Origin: Yamagishiella unicocca
Lineage: Eukaryota; Chlorophyta; Chlorophyceae; Chlamydomonadales; Volvocaceae
Direction: 5' to 3'
Length of the DNA: 64,000 nt
NCBI GenBank assembly: GCA_003116995.1
Contig: BDSL01000010.1
Coordinates: forward strand, 1,426,001 to 1,490,000
Numbering within the stretch: the first letter of the stretch is position 1; every line of letters starts with the position of its first letter. The translations under genes and the position numbers were made by a program. This document shows positions 22,715-35,499 of this stretch, piece by piece. The notes under the pieces are model-generated. The model was not told where the DNA came from and did not search any database. It was given only the letters and a program-made list of their open reading frames with translations.

Positions 22715-24725
22715 TTGCCACGTAGCTAGTTGTTGTAACGGTTACAGTGGGTTCCAGACCAAGAGATAGAACCATCGGGCACATCGCCTGACACTGAGAA
22801 AGACGGAGGAGACAAAAGACCGACGTGCACCGGAACAAAGGCAAACCACCAAAACTACCAAATCGACAGGCCGTAGGCACACAGAGCAGCAGCCAGTACC
22901 CCAGGGGGAATTTGCACTAGAGGCTTCCCTATCAGGAACCGACCACCAACCAACCTAACAGCCCAGCAACCGACGAACCAGTGAAGCGCCGCAACGATGC
23001 AAGCATCGGGACCGCCTGCCTCTCATCCCGAAAAGCACGGCCATAAACCGGCGCCCCACCTCCATGGCAGTAATAGCCGCCAGGATTACTACATCCCAGA
23101 CGCAGGGCTGCACCCCGGGGGGTGCTTGCACCAACCAAACTTGCGCCCGTGTCACCCCTGCACCGAGCTGGGTCTCGAGTTAGGCAATCACTTCTTGAGC
23201 CACCGGGCAGAACCAAAAGTGGTGCAGGCGGGGGGTACCCGCCCCTGGACGCTCTCCAGCCAGCACACCGCATCCACAGGGGGCTGCTGCTAGCGTCCGC
23301 ATATGAGAGTTTTCGAGCAGGGGGATCACATCAACAGCCAACCGCCACCACCCCTCCTTATAGGCAGGCTCCCACTTCATGCCGGACCAGAGCCGCCGAA
23401 ACACTTGCTGCAGGGCATTCAAGGCCGCTGGCAGGACAGGACCCCCAAGCGCTTCGCGCACAAACATCTAATGCGCGTCCCGCCGGGCGTCCGCGATCTC
23501 GACCAGTTGCACAGCCGTCCTAACCCGAACAGTCGTATCCCGCAGCGCCAGTGGCGCCCCCCCCCCCGCCCAACCACTACCCCAACCGTGCGATGAGCAT
23601 GGACCCCACTTCCTCCATCCCAGGTAGAACGTGGGGTATACCCTGGGAGGAAACTGGCAGCACCAGCGCCACTGCTTGCTTCCACGGGGTCGGCACCTCG
23701 GCGAGCAACGCTTCCAGCGCCCCCATACATTCCCGCCACCGATCAAACCCCAGAAACGTCTTCGCTGCCCTTAACCGCGGACCTAAGACTCGTACGACGA
23801 GCCCCCACCAGCCCGCTGGCAACGACCTCTGCACAGCCGCCTCGGACGCAATCAAGAAGTCCCGAAGCGCATCTCGAGCCGTCAGAACATCGCCCGACGT
23901 CTTAATGGTCCAGCACCCCACAAGTTCTGGGTGCAAGTATTCCAGTACCGGCCTCCTGTCGACCACCACCTGCCCAGACTGGCAGGCTGGGAGGAGCGGG
24001 TTGCCCCAACTCGGCACGTTCTAACACCACGGGCCTGGCACCAGCGGCTGCCTAGTAACATCTTGTACCGGGGGCAGGGCCGCTAGCGCCGTGATCACCC
24101 GTCGGATATCGTCCGGCATCTCGTCCGCCCCCATCCACGGGCCCCGGTCCTGCGCTGTAAGCAGGTTGAGAGGCCCGAACGCCGGATGCACCCCCCTCAG
24201 GTAGGTGCTAAGGCACATGACCCATGGAGGCCGGCGCTCCTGGGGGGCCGCCATTGCCAGTACAAAACGCAGGGCCCAACCAGCCCAGCGCGCCCGTACG
24301 TGCTCCTTGAGGGCAACGGTCCCGAAGCCCCCGAGGGAGACCCACCAGCAGCCGCCGTGGGACACCTGTTGCTCCCTAGCAGCTGAGGCTAAATCCCGGT
24401 CCACGAGCTTCGCCGCCGCCCGCTCTAACCCTTCCATCACGGTGTCTGGGGGTAGGCCCCCATGCTCCATGTGCCAGGTGATACGGTGCATCCCATATGC
24501 TGCGGCTGCTGTCGCCCGGCCAACCCCGCACCCGCCCCCATCGCCTCCATCGCCTCGTACAGGAAGCCTCTGTCCAAAGAATCGTATGCTTTGGCAATGT
24601 CCAGGAACGCCAGTACACACGACCGACCTTGTTGTGCCATGAGGTGGGCAATCTGCCGCAGGAACCACACATTGGCCCCAATAAGGCGCTTTGGCAAGAA
24701 TGCCGATTGTTTGAATGAAATAACA
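22715..24725 (-). mobile_element. Degraded non-LTR (L1-like) retrotransposon
   Basis: Reads 5' to 3' on the minus strand. Near its 5' end is a reverse-transcriptase segment (QSAFLPKRLIGANVWFLRQI, then AFLDIAKAYDSLDRGFLYEA, palm motif A). The downstream palm with the YxDD box is missing: the frame jumps to a C-terminal region (LVDRDLASAAREQQVSHGG ...) and later a zf-RVT-like HHFWFCPVAQ motif. Frameshifts break it into at least three frames, so it is dead. The 3' end is CCACTGTAACCGTTACAACAA. The insertion point is fixed by copy A: GGTTTTGGGAGG meets the element at 24726, and the continuation TATGCGTCGTGGCG reappears at its far side (22696-22709). Confidence 0.85.
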
Positions 24726-25045
24726 CCTCCCAAAACCAAAGCGCATCTCGAGTGTCACAGGCACCATAAGGGTCTATTAGTACCAATGCGCGTTGGTGCG
24801 CACACACGGAGACGTCACGGCTCGGGCACGGTCACTCCGCCACGTGCCGACACAAACACAAGGGCTGGCACACTCCGCATTTCGGATCGCCCGTCATCAG
24901 GGGTGTCAAGCTGTCAACTCCCCCCCGCTCTCCCCCTCACGCTCAACCTGCACGCGCACTCTCAGCCCCTCGCTCGCGCTCGCACGCAAAGACCTACACA
25001 CACCCACATGCGGCATAGACGAAGACACACGCAACCCTCTCAATG

Positions 25046-28000
25046 TCAAGTAGGTCTCAAAACTGGGCGCTCGAAAAGCTTCACCAAGAAGGGATGCAGC
25101 TTCCCGACCAGGCGGCGGTACTTCCGCAACCAAGGTCGCATCCACCACCATGGATTCCGACGGTACCACGACACTAGGTGATCAGGCAGCGCCAGGGGCG
25201 GATGCGCCAGCGGCCCGAAGTTCCCAGTCCAGCCCCCCCTGTGTTGCAGACAGTCGCACATGGGGGTTTCAGTAAATAAGGCCCTCAGGGGGGTGCGCTC
25301 GATGTCGTGGTGCGGAGGAGGGAAGTAGCGAAGCAAAGGACATCCTCGGATCGTGTAAAAGAATGCAGATCTATAGCTCCTTGTTGCAGTACGGTGGGTT
25401 GGTTAGTCAGTTGTTCGGGCAGCCGCCGGAACAACTGACCATGACACCAGGATGTATTCCACCGCAGCAAGGCAACCCCACGTCTGGGCCTCCGCCGCAC
25501 TAGAAACGAGCGCGCCCTCCTAGCCACTCACACTCATTGCCCCCGTGGGGCCCCCTTCGCTCCCTTCCCTGGTTTATTTGCGACACGTGATGCTGGAAGA
25601 TGCTGGATAGTGACGACCGCCGGCTCACAAGTATGGCGCCTGGTACCGCTGGCAGGTGTGCCCCCAGTGTCGGAGCCAGCACCCACGCAAGAACAAGCGG
25701 TATGGCAACAGCTAGAGCAGCACGCAACCCTTGCCATCAAGCGACGACCGGGTTTCAGCATTCTTAACCTGCGAATCTTCTCAGACACGATCTGACAGTC
25801 CTCTCCGCCGCTCCTCCCCGCCCTTCGTCATTGGTCATTCCCACACCTCCCAAAGCTCCTCGGATTGCTGGCCCACCTGTAGAAGTCCCGGAAGGTGATG
25901 TAGTCGGGCACCGGGTGGAAGCCGTCTAGGTCGGTCAGTGGCGTCTCGCCCATGTGCTCACGGGCGGCGTGGTACGACTCAAACCATGGGGCGCAACGAA
26001 AGGCCCGCAGCACGTCGTACACGAACCGCTCAACGTCGTACCTGGTCACGAGGGTAATCGGGGGGTGGATTACCGTGGGGGGCTTGGTTAGACCCCGCGG
26101 ATGGCCGGAAGTGGGTTGAGCCCCCGGGTGTGTGAGCCACGGTCTGCGGCCGGTGCTGCCGGACAGGGCGGGTGGCTCACAGCGCACAACAGGTGGTGCT
26201 CGACCGGCAGGTTCCGTCAGTCCGGGCTGTGATTGTGGCATTGGCATTGGCTGTGACTGTGGCATTGGCTGTGACATTGGCTGTGACAGTGGCGCCGACA
26301 TGTTGGGCCCCCCCGCGCCCTGCCGCCAAACGCGCTCCAAACGACACCGCCGCTAGCGCCGCCGCTGTTACGCGACAAGCCCCATCCACAGGAGTCCGGA
26401 AAGGAAACGACGCCTTCGCGGCATACTGCGTGTGGGGGGGTGGGCCCGAACGGCGGTGGCCGCCAAGGCTGCTGCATGCCAGCAGACCTCCCTTCCCGCT
26501 GGCCATCTGGCCAGCTACGACGTCACTCGGCACACCTGGGCCGTGTAGTGGACCCCGCACCAGCCAGACAGCGCCCCTCTCCGCACGCCTAAAACCCTAA
26601 CCCCCTGAACCCTGATGGAGCAGTCCGGCACCCTAGCCAGCCCTCATCACGGCCCAGCACCCCCCGCAGCTGCACCCACCCCACACCGCTGCTGGCGTTG
26701 ATGTACAGCGCCTCCGTGATGCTGCGCCGCGACGGCTGCAACACCTGCCACCGGCGGTTCCAGCCGGCGTCGAACGAGTCTGGGATTGCCAGATCCCACT
26801 TGTGGTAGTTGGCGTGGAAGAACAGCGGCTCGCCTGCGAGGGTGAGGGCCGGGAGCAAACCGGTGAGCCGGACAGGTGGTGAGTGGGTACGGATCGAGGG
26901 TCGGGCGGCAACATGACACGACATGACTCGACACCACCTTCGTCCCGCGGGGTTCCTCATCCACCACCCCACCACTCTCGGCACCACCCCGCCGGGGGTG
27001 CGGTCACGGGTGCCCGCCCTGCCCCTCCGACCCGGCCCTGCCCCTCCGATCTCCCACTCACCATCCGTCCCGTACTGCACCATGGTGTTGCCCAGGAACT
27101 GATCCTGGCACTTGGCCGCCCGGCCCCTAGGCGAGCACACAACCGCCTCCACCCCGGCGCTACCGGGGACCACTGGCGACACCCACATGTTCTCCCCGGC
27201 CGCCAGCATGCTGTACGCGAACGTCTCCTTGTCGCCCTGTGGGCGGCAGCGGCGGCGGGCGAGTAGCGCGGTGTGTGAGGGGGCCAGGCGAGTAGCGCAG
27301 TGTGTGGGGGGGTTGAGGGGGCCAGGCCAACCAGGGGGGTGAGTGTGAGGGGCGGAGTGGAGCACAGCCGGGAATGGGGGCCGGTACCCTCAGGGCTGTG
27401 CTTCAGGCGAAAAGGGGGGGCGGGGTGAGGAAAGCCCGTGTAGTGGGAAGCCGATTAGGAAACTATTTGGGACATACATTTGGAGATGCATGCTGGAGAA
27501 GCATGGTTGAGGAAACGAAAAGCGGAGGTCGAACACCCAAGGGAGGGAGGCGGAGCTTTATGCGAAGAGGAAGTGGAGAATGTTGATGTTGGGAGGGCAG
27601 GAGGAGAGGTGCGGGGAGTTGGCATAAAGGTCGGTTACACGACATGGGTATAATAGCTGGGGCATTGTCTTCGGACACATAGGTGTGGGCGCATGCTGGT
27701 GCACTTTTGTATTGACTACCGAGAAACCGTAGGGCCCGAAACGCAAGTTGTACGGCAGCTGCGGCTGTGCGGGTGAGGCAGCGACTCCCAGCCGCGGTGC
27801 CGTGCTGATTGGGGGGCCGGGAGCAGTTCGCCGGCGGCTCCCTCCCGCCAACATCGAGTAACCGATCATGTTTAGCAACCTCCCTCCCTCCACGGGCTTT
27901 CCAATTCTTCCCTGGCCACTCCCGTGCCTCCCCTCCCCCTCCCCTTCCCCCCCCCCTTCCCCCCCCCTTCCCCCTCCCCTTCCCCCTCCGCCTCCCCAGC

Positions 28001-31000
28001 CCGCCGCACCTTCCCCACGTAGCACGACAGCAGCTCCGAGAAGATGCTGCCGTACACGTTCATGTAGGCTGCCACCAGTAGGCCGCGCCAGTGCCTGGGC
28101 GGGCGGGGGCCCCGGGGAAGCGGGGGAGTGGGGGGAGTCAGGGAGCGAGTGGAGCGAGAGATGCGGCGGCGGCGGCAGGGCGCCCAGCGGCAGCCAGCAT
28201 TCGGCGGTGCAGGGGGCCCAGCGGCAGCGAACGCTGGATGCGCCCCGTGCGAGTGCGAGTGGCAATCCGGTCTGCTCGGTACCCGGTAGGTGCCCCTCCT
28301 GCCCCGCGCGATAACCCCCAGCCACCCGCCGCCCCTCTCCCCCCAACCCAGCAGCCCCCACCTGGCCTTGTCGATCACCATCTGGCCGCTCTCAAAAGTG
28401 CCGGTCGGAATTTTCGACGGCGGGATGTTGAGGATGCGGGGCACCTGGGGAGGAGGGGGGTTTAGAGGAAGACCCGTGGATGCGAGAAAAAACCGTTTAG
28501 AACAGACGTTTTCAGATGCGTGCTGGAGAACTGGGGTGAGGATACAAAAGACGAAGGTCATATGTAGACCTTCGGCGGGGGGAGGGAGGAGGGGGGTTCA
28601 GGGTTTTAGGGGAAAACCCGGGGGACGGGGGGCCGAGAAGACCACAGGGCGGGAGGGGGGGCCCTTGCTCTACCTGCTATCGAGCCCCTCCCTGGCGCCC
28701 TCCTTGCCGGTCCCGCTCCTGCCTTGATTGCCCCCCAGACCAGGCGACACGGACCCAGCACCCCCAGTACCAAGGACACCCAGGATCCAGCACCCCCAGG
28801 ACCCCCAGTACCCAAACACCAGCCATGTTGTCAGCGGAGCGGCGAGTCCGCCGTACTGATGCCGGGGGCTGCGGCGCGCATCGCTGCGACATCCCCAGGT
28901 ACGACGCACGGCCCCCACGGCCCCCTTCCTGCCAACTGCCAACTGCCTTTTTCCTCCTAGGTTCCTCTCCTTCGTCCCATGCGCCTATCCGCCGATCCGC
29001 GGGTTTCCTCCCCAGCCGCCCCCACTGTGCTCCCAGACGTTGCTCCAGATGGGAGTCCGTGTACTGCGGCTCCGGCTCCAGTGCCGGTCCTCGGGTCTCC
29101 TCACTACCCCGCTAATACAATCCCCCCTACACCCCCCACCTGCCGTCGGCCGTGGATTCGCGGATTCTCTTATGAAACCCCCGCCTGCCACCGGGTTCTT
29201 CGCGGGCCCCGCCCCCCCCAGACCCCATTCCGCGGCTTCCCCGTTCACCATCCCAGTTCTCTGCTTTGCACTCTATACTATAGCCCATTTCTTCTCCTTC
29301 TTCTTCTTCACTGCACCCACCGTCGCCGCGTCCGTGTGTGTGGCCGGCCACCCTAGTCCAGTAGCATGCGCGCGCGTCCCGGTGTCCGAAGGCTATGCAC
29401 CCACTACATGTCCCCAGTCGCGTCACCGGTTCCTTTATTGTAACCCCCTCACCTCCGGCGCCGCGGTTCGGTCCCAGTAGTCGGGCCACAGCAGCGCGCC
29501 CGTCGCCACGTAGGGCTGCGAGTCGAAGAGGAAGGTGGGGTCCCGCAGCACTGCGTTGTCGCTGTCGAGGAAGAGAACCTGGAGGGTGGGTGGGTGGGTG
29601 GGTGGGTGGCAGCGACCGGGGGATGGGGTAGAAATATATCCGAGAATGCACGGCCGACAAACCAAGGGGTTCGAGGGAAACCCGTGGATGTCCGAAAAAA
29701 CCGTTTAAAACAGAAGTTTTGAGATGCATGCTGGAGAACTGGGTTGGGGATACGAAAGCCGAAGGTCGTAATATGACCTTTGGCGGCTAAGCTATATCGG
29801 CTACGGCGAGACGAAAGGAAGCGAGGACCCCGCGCGACGCACGTAAACTTTTCGCAGAACCGGTTTTGGGCGCTAGCAGGAGAACTGTGGGACTTGGTGC
29901 GCTATGGGAGAGCGGACATCGCGGTCCGGTCCCAGTCCCAGTCCTAGTCGGAGTCTCAGTCCCGACCCGCCCGAATACCGACCCGAATACAAACCAAGGG
30001 GGAGGGGAGGTGGGGGACGAGTAGATTACGGCCGGGGGGCGGCGGGGGGGGGGAGAAAACCCGATTACACGACACGCTGGGGTGGGGTGGCATAAGGACT
30101 CGGTCACACGACATGGGTATAATAGCTGGCGCATTGTCTTCGGCCACGTGGTTGCGGGCGCATGCTGGAGCGCTTGGATTGACTGGGGGTGTGTGGGAGG
30201 GGGTAAGACGGGCACGGTACGGGGCGGAGGGCTGGCATTCCCGCCGAGTAGGGCGGTAGCGCAGGGAGGGGTTGGGTTGCGGGACCGGAGAAATGGGGGT
30301 GGGTGGGAGGGGGCCCGGGTCCTGCCCTACCGCCCGCGCTGGCCACCCTCCTGCCGGTGGCCCCCCCCTGGTCTTCCTCGACCCCCCCCGTTGCGCCCGC
30401 CTGCCTGCCTGCCTGCCTGCCTGCCGGTCGCCACTTCCCCCCACCAGCAGCTCCCCTCCCGGTCGCGCACATCACCATTGCCATCATTGCGATCATTGCT
30501 ATCATTGCCATCATTGCGATCATTGCTATCATTGCCATCATTGCCATCATTGCCATCATTGCGATCATTGCCATCATTGCCATCATTGCGATCATTGCTA
30601 TCATTGCCATCATTGCTACCATTGCCATCATTGCCATCATTGCCATCATTGCTATCATTGCCATCATTGCCATCATTGCCATCATTGCCATCATTGCCAT
30701 CATTGCCATCATTGCCATCATTGCCATCATTGCCATCATTGCCATCATTGCCATCATTGCCATCATTGCCATCATTGCCATCATTGCCATCATTGCCATC
30801 ATTGCCATCATTTCCATCATTGCTATCATTTCCATCATTTCCATCATTGCCATCATTGCCATCATTGCTACCATTGCCATCATTGCCATCATTGCTATCA
30901 TTGCCATCATTTCCATCATTTCCATCATTGCTACCATTGCCATCATTGCCATCATTGCTATCATTTCCATCATTTCCATCATTGCTATCATTGCCATCAT

Positions 31001-34000
31001 TTCCATCATTTCCATCATTGCTATCATTGCCATCATTGCCATCATTGCCATCATTGCCATCATTGCCATCATTGCCATCATTTCCATCGTTGCTGCCGTG
31101 GACCCCCCCCTGCCGACTCACCCCGCAACCCGCAGGCAACGTGGGCCTCCCCTACCGCAGCAGCACTTCCGGGCCCCTTGCTCTCCCCCCCCCTCCCCTC
31201 CCCTTCCCCCGCCAGCCGTCCCCCGCTGCCCCGCACCTCCTGGAAGCTGCTCAGCAGCAGCGCCGCCACCTTGACTCCGTAGCCGCGCTGCGCCAGGTCG
31301 CGGGCTGCGAGGCGGCGCGCGGAGACCCCTAGCGCCACCAGCGCCGCCTCCACTGCGGGGGTGGGGAACTCCTCCACGGGGAACCACAGCTCCACAGGGA
31401 GCAGGCAGCCTGGCGCAACCCGGGGGGGGGAGGGGGTTAAAGAGAATCCGGGGGAGGGGGGGGAGGGTGCAAAACGAACCGGCTACAACCGGTTACACGA
31501 CAGGGACCGGGCGGGGGAGGGTGCAAAAATGGGACCGGTCACTCGACGTGGGAAGTGAAGCTGGTGCGTAGGCGCAACCCGGGGGGTCGAGGAAACCCGT
31601 GGATGTCCGAAAAAACCGTTTGAAACATAAGTTTTGAGATGCATGCAGGAGAACTGGGTTGGGGATACGAAAGCCGAAGGTCGTAATATGACCTTTGGCG
31701 GCTAAGCTCCCGAAAGCCCAGACGCAGGTCCCGACGCCCGCAGACAAGAACGCAACGACTAGCAAAAAACTACCAGAACAGAGGCCCAACCCAGCGGCGG
31801 AACTCACCTGGCCAGGGCCCAGAGCGGGTGGGGAAAGCGGTCGACGCGCAGCATGCGGGCAGGGGGCAGCAGGGGGCGTTAGAAACAATATCCAGGCGCT
31901 GAGCGGGTGGGCAGGGGTCAAAGCAACGAAGAGGCCCCAGCGGCGCGGCGAAAGAGGCGGAGGCAGGAAAGGGGAGAACGGATATACGGGGAGACGGGTA
32001 CGACGCGGGGTGGTACGGCGGCGTACGGCGTTGGACGGCGGAGGCCTGTACGACGGAGGGAGGAATGGGGCGTGAAGATGCGGGACAGGGGGGCAAGGCT
32101 AGCAGGCGAGGAGACGGCAACCCGGGGGGGGGGGGGGGCGCCATAAAAACCGCAAAAAGGACGGAATAGTCGGCGCATGGTCGGCGGGCACCTGAACGCC
32201 GGGACGACGACGCAGCGAGTGCAATGTGGGGGCTCGTCCGCTGCACTCCTAGAGCACCGTCTCCCCCCCCCAACCCTGCCTGTCGAGTAACCCATTATTT
32301 TCTGTACGCCACCCCCACGTACACAACCCTGCCTCGCTACATCTGCCATCCCGGAGGCCAGCCATGCTGCGTAAGCGGGTCCTCTCGCCACCCCGCACCC
32401 TATGGTGGCCCCCCCGGCGCTTTGGGAGGGGGGCAGCTGCGGCGAGGAGCCCCCCCCACTCGTGTGCGTGGAGTGGGCCCCCCCTTGACCCGTGAACCCA
32501 GTACCACCCAGTACCTTGACACCCCATGTGCCGGTGCCAACGTGGCCACCCCACCCCACTCCACTCCACCCACCCCACTCCACCCACTCCGCCCACTCTA
32601 CCCACCCCACCCCACTCCACCCCACCCCACCCACGCACCCACCCACCCCACCTGTTTTCCGCAGCAGATGCAGATTCGTCCAGGCGGGGGTCAGGTAGCG
32701 CATCCCCCCGCCCACCATCACCACGCCCCGCCCCGAGAACACAGGGCCCGTCAGGCCGCCCAACACACTGCCGCCAGCCCCGCCGCCCTCCTTGTGGTCC
32801 GCTGCCTTCCCCCCGGCAGCGTTTGTGTCCGGGTAGGGCGGCAGCGCCTCCAGCAGCCCCGCCACAGTGGCCGTCAGCTTCTCCACCTCAAGCGGCCGGA
32901 TGCGGCGCCCCTCCATCACCCAGTCCACCTCGCTGTCCCGCCGGCCGGGCAGCTTCACGTCTCCGGGGCCTGGAGGCGGGTGGGGGCCAGGAGGAGGGCG
33001 GGTCGGGGAGGCGGGCGAGCGAGAGCACTGGTGCGGCTGCTGAGTGTGTGTTGTGGGGGGACAAGAGAAGGATGGGTCGGGAGTGTCAAGAAAAACCCGT
33101 GTACGAAACTGGTGACTTTGTAAAGGAGAGGAATGTGATACTAGCCGGAGAGAGGCTTTCCGGCGTGTGTTTGAGATCGCTGGAGCTCCTGGAGCTCCTG
33201 GAGCTCCTGGAGCTTCTGGAGCTTCTGGAGCTGCCGCCCCTCGGCCCTACGGCGGGCCTGGGGCCTGGAGAGCTCCCAGCCGGTCCAGGCCACGCCAGGT
33301 GGATACAGTCCATGCTTTCTCTATGGCCCCCAGCTCCCCCCACCCTCCCCCCGTCCCCTCCCTGCCGCCCTCCTCATCCACGGGTCTTCCTCGAACCTCT
33401 CCCCGCCCTGCGGGCCCCGCCGTTGCCAGCTCCGACTCCATATCCGGACTCCATATCGCCGACCTGCCCCCCCCTCTAGTCCGTCCCAGTGCTCCAGCAT
33501 GCGCCCACAAACTTGGTGTCCGACGACCATGCGCCAACTGTCCTGTCATGCCGCGTCAACGGGTGTGTATGCACCCCACCCCCGCCTCTCACCGTGCCGC
33601 AGCATCAGGTCGTCCACCAGGTCCCACACGTGGCTGAACGACTGCGCCAGGGAGGCCGCGTCACGGCGGTGTACGACACCCAGCATCGGCAGGAGAGGCG
33701 TCGAAGCGCCCTCGTCCCAGCCGTCCGTGACATTGCCGCCGCCACCGCCACCGCTCCGGCTGCCCCCGCTGACATCACCATCGCTGCCCCTACCGCCGCC
33801 GTCGCCGCCGTCGCCACCACCGCTATCTGAGTCCGTTGCGCTTCCGTTCGCGGTCTCCCCCATCAGAGCCCGTGTTGGCTTGGCTGACCGGGTCGAAGAC
33901 GTCCGGATTGAGATGGAGACGCTAACCGCCCAAGTGGCGGGGTCGGAGGCCGCCGCCACCGCCGCCGCCCAAGTGGGCAGCAGCTGGGCCATGTCGTACG

Positions 34001-35499
34001 TGTCACGTGGCCCGCACTCGAGCGGTTTGGGCAGCGCCAGCGCGCCTGATGTGTCGTCCGACAGCTCGGCGCACTTGTCCTGGCAGCGGAACCGGTGTGA
34101 GCCGCACGACATCCTGTTGTCCGGGGCGCACACAGGAGCAACGGAAGGCTGTGTGACAAGCTTCCTTCCGTGTGTAAACCCTTACACGGACGCGAAATGC
34201 CACTGTCTCGCGCGCGTGTGTGTGTGTGTGTGTGCGTGTCGATTTGTGCGCGCGTGTGTGTGTGTACTTGTGTGTGCGCGCCTCGTGGCCACAGGCGGGT
34301 GGGTAGAAACACACACGGCAAGAGTGGGACCCGGCTGCCGCTCTTGATGCATTAGGGGTAGGTTGCAAGGAAAACCCGTGTACGAAAAGAAAAACGGTTT
34401 AGAAGAGACGTGGGGTAGGGGCAGGTGTGCGTGAAGACAGCGGGGAGCGGGGTGCGAATCGCGGGGTGGGGAGAGGACCAGAGTGGGGTGCCCCACGGTG
34501 AGAGGCCTGGACACTGGGCGGGTGGGCCACAGCGGTCATGCCGGGCTCGATGGGGTGACGTGCCGTGCGGTACGTGCACGATCGCAGGTGGGCGGCTGCA
34601 CTCCCCGGCACGGCTCCCCCAGCCGTCAATCCCGTTCCTCCAGCCGTCAATCCCGTTCCTACAGCCGTCTATCCCGCTCCTGCATCCGCTTACCGCAACC
34701 CCTGATGATGACCTATTTACTAGCGAGGCGGAGCAGCGGCTTCAAGCCCATTGAAGCCGCCCAGCACCACCCACCCGCCACGCACAGCGTCACATGCCCC
34801 CACGACGATTACACGCCACGCATCCACGCACGGTGGCGGCCCCGCCCCCCCGCTGGCCCAGCCTCCCTACATCCTACCTACATCAGTAAGCGCGCTGCGC
34901 CCCACCCTCACTCCCGGGTCCCATCCACGGGAACGTCGCACCCCCGCCTACGGGCCCCCTCCCTCTCAGCCACCTGTCCCTCTACACCCCCGTTCCTGAT
35001 GTTCTCTGGCCTCTATTCCCCCGAGATCCTTGTCCCTCTCGGCCCTCCGTGCCTCTTAACGCCCCCGATGCTGGTGTTTTCCTCTTAACGCCCGCGCTCC
35101 ACACACATACCCTCCCAATTGACCACCCTCCTTCCCCTCCTACACGTCCCCCACCTCGCAACTGTGATGTTGCCTTCACACAGGCAGTAGCCTGCTGAAC
35201 CGTGAATCTCCGTACTGCAGCTCTGGTCGTCGCGGACTTCTCGAGGCCTGCAGAACCAAGCAGCTGATGGTGAGTCCCACGAACTTGCTAAAGTTGCTAC
35301 GTGGTTAATGTGTGACTTACCCAAAGGGAATGCAGAAAACCGTTGCTTTCCAGCCCAAGCACTTTGGGCCTGACCGCGGAAGGCTCTCGATCAATTCCTG
35401 TCGCCTTCCCAGTAAACATATGCATGCAATAGGTATGCATAAAATGAAGACGATGGCTTGGCGCAGTCTTGGCGGCCGGTAGCGCGACCTGTCCAGCAT
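25046..35499 (-). CDS. Golgi-type mannosyltransferase-like protein, copy C (complete, 754 aa)
   Basis: Same 12-exon structure as copy B with identical exon lengths: 35499-35321, 35247-35155, 34113-33593, 32969-32652, 31409-31237, 29578-29453, 28444-28362, 28094-28010, 27236-27062, 26833-26680, 26041-25877 and 25238-25046. It has the same signal anchor, Cys-rich stem, DSD motif and ESGQ/DKARHW signature. Differences from B concentrate at the N terminus: I count five in the 60 residues of exon 1, two in exon 2 and four in exon 3. Exons 4-9 and 11 read identically, and exons 10 and 12 differ by one residue each. The intron 2 donor is GAG|GTGGGG where B has TAG|GTACGT. Intron 5 carries a 9-bp minisatellite of over 600 bp. 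A non-LTR element is inserted about 320 bp past the stop and separates the gene from the TGTAA motif used as the likely poly(A) signal in A. Confidence 0.86.
29670..29990 (-). mobile_element. F1 element in intron 5 of copy C
   Basis: 321 bp bounded by a perfect 11-bp duplication, AAACCAAGGGG, at 29659-29669 and 29991-30001. The empty site with a single AAACCAAGGGG is present in copy B near 15085. The 3' end (left, on the minus strand) matches the other copies. Confidence 0.82.
30471..31092 (-). repeat. Expanded 9-bp minisatellite in intron 5 of copy C
   Basis: About 68 units of the same locus, mixing TTGCCATCA, TTTCCATCA, TTGCTATCA and TTGCGATCA. The array runs almost up to the following homologous intron sequence and has displaced several hundred bp present in A and B. 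Confidence 0.9.
31587..32116 (-). mobile_element. F1 element in intron 4 of copy C, extended 5' end
   Basis: 530 bp bounded by GCAACCCGGGGGG at 31574-31586 and 32117-32129. Copy B has the single, uninterrupted site near 16530. It shares the terminal tail, has an internal deletion relative to the copy A element, and extends about 160 bp beyond that element's 5' end. Confidence 0.78.

Noticed and set aside
30104..31332. Very long open frames of Met-Ala-Met-Met, Ile-Ala-Ile-Ile or Pro-Ser-Leu repeats on both strands
   Set aside because: They are produced by a 9-bp intronic minisatellite that keeps every frame open. The flanking splice sites and the paralogues place it inside intron 5.
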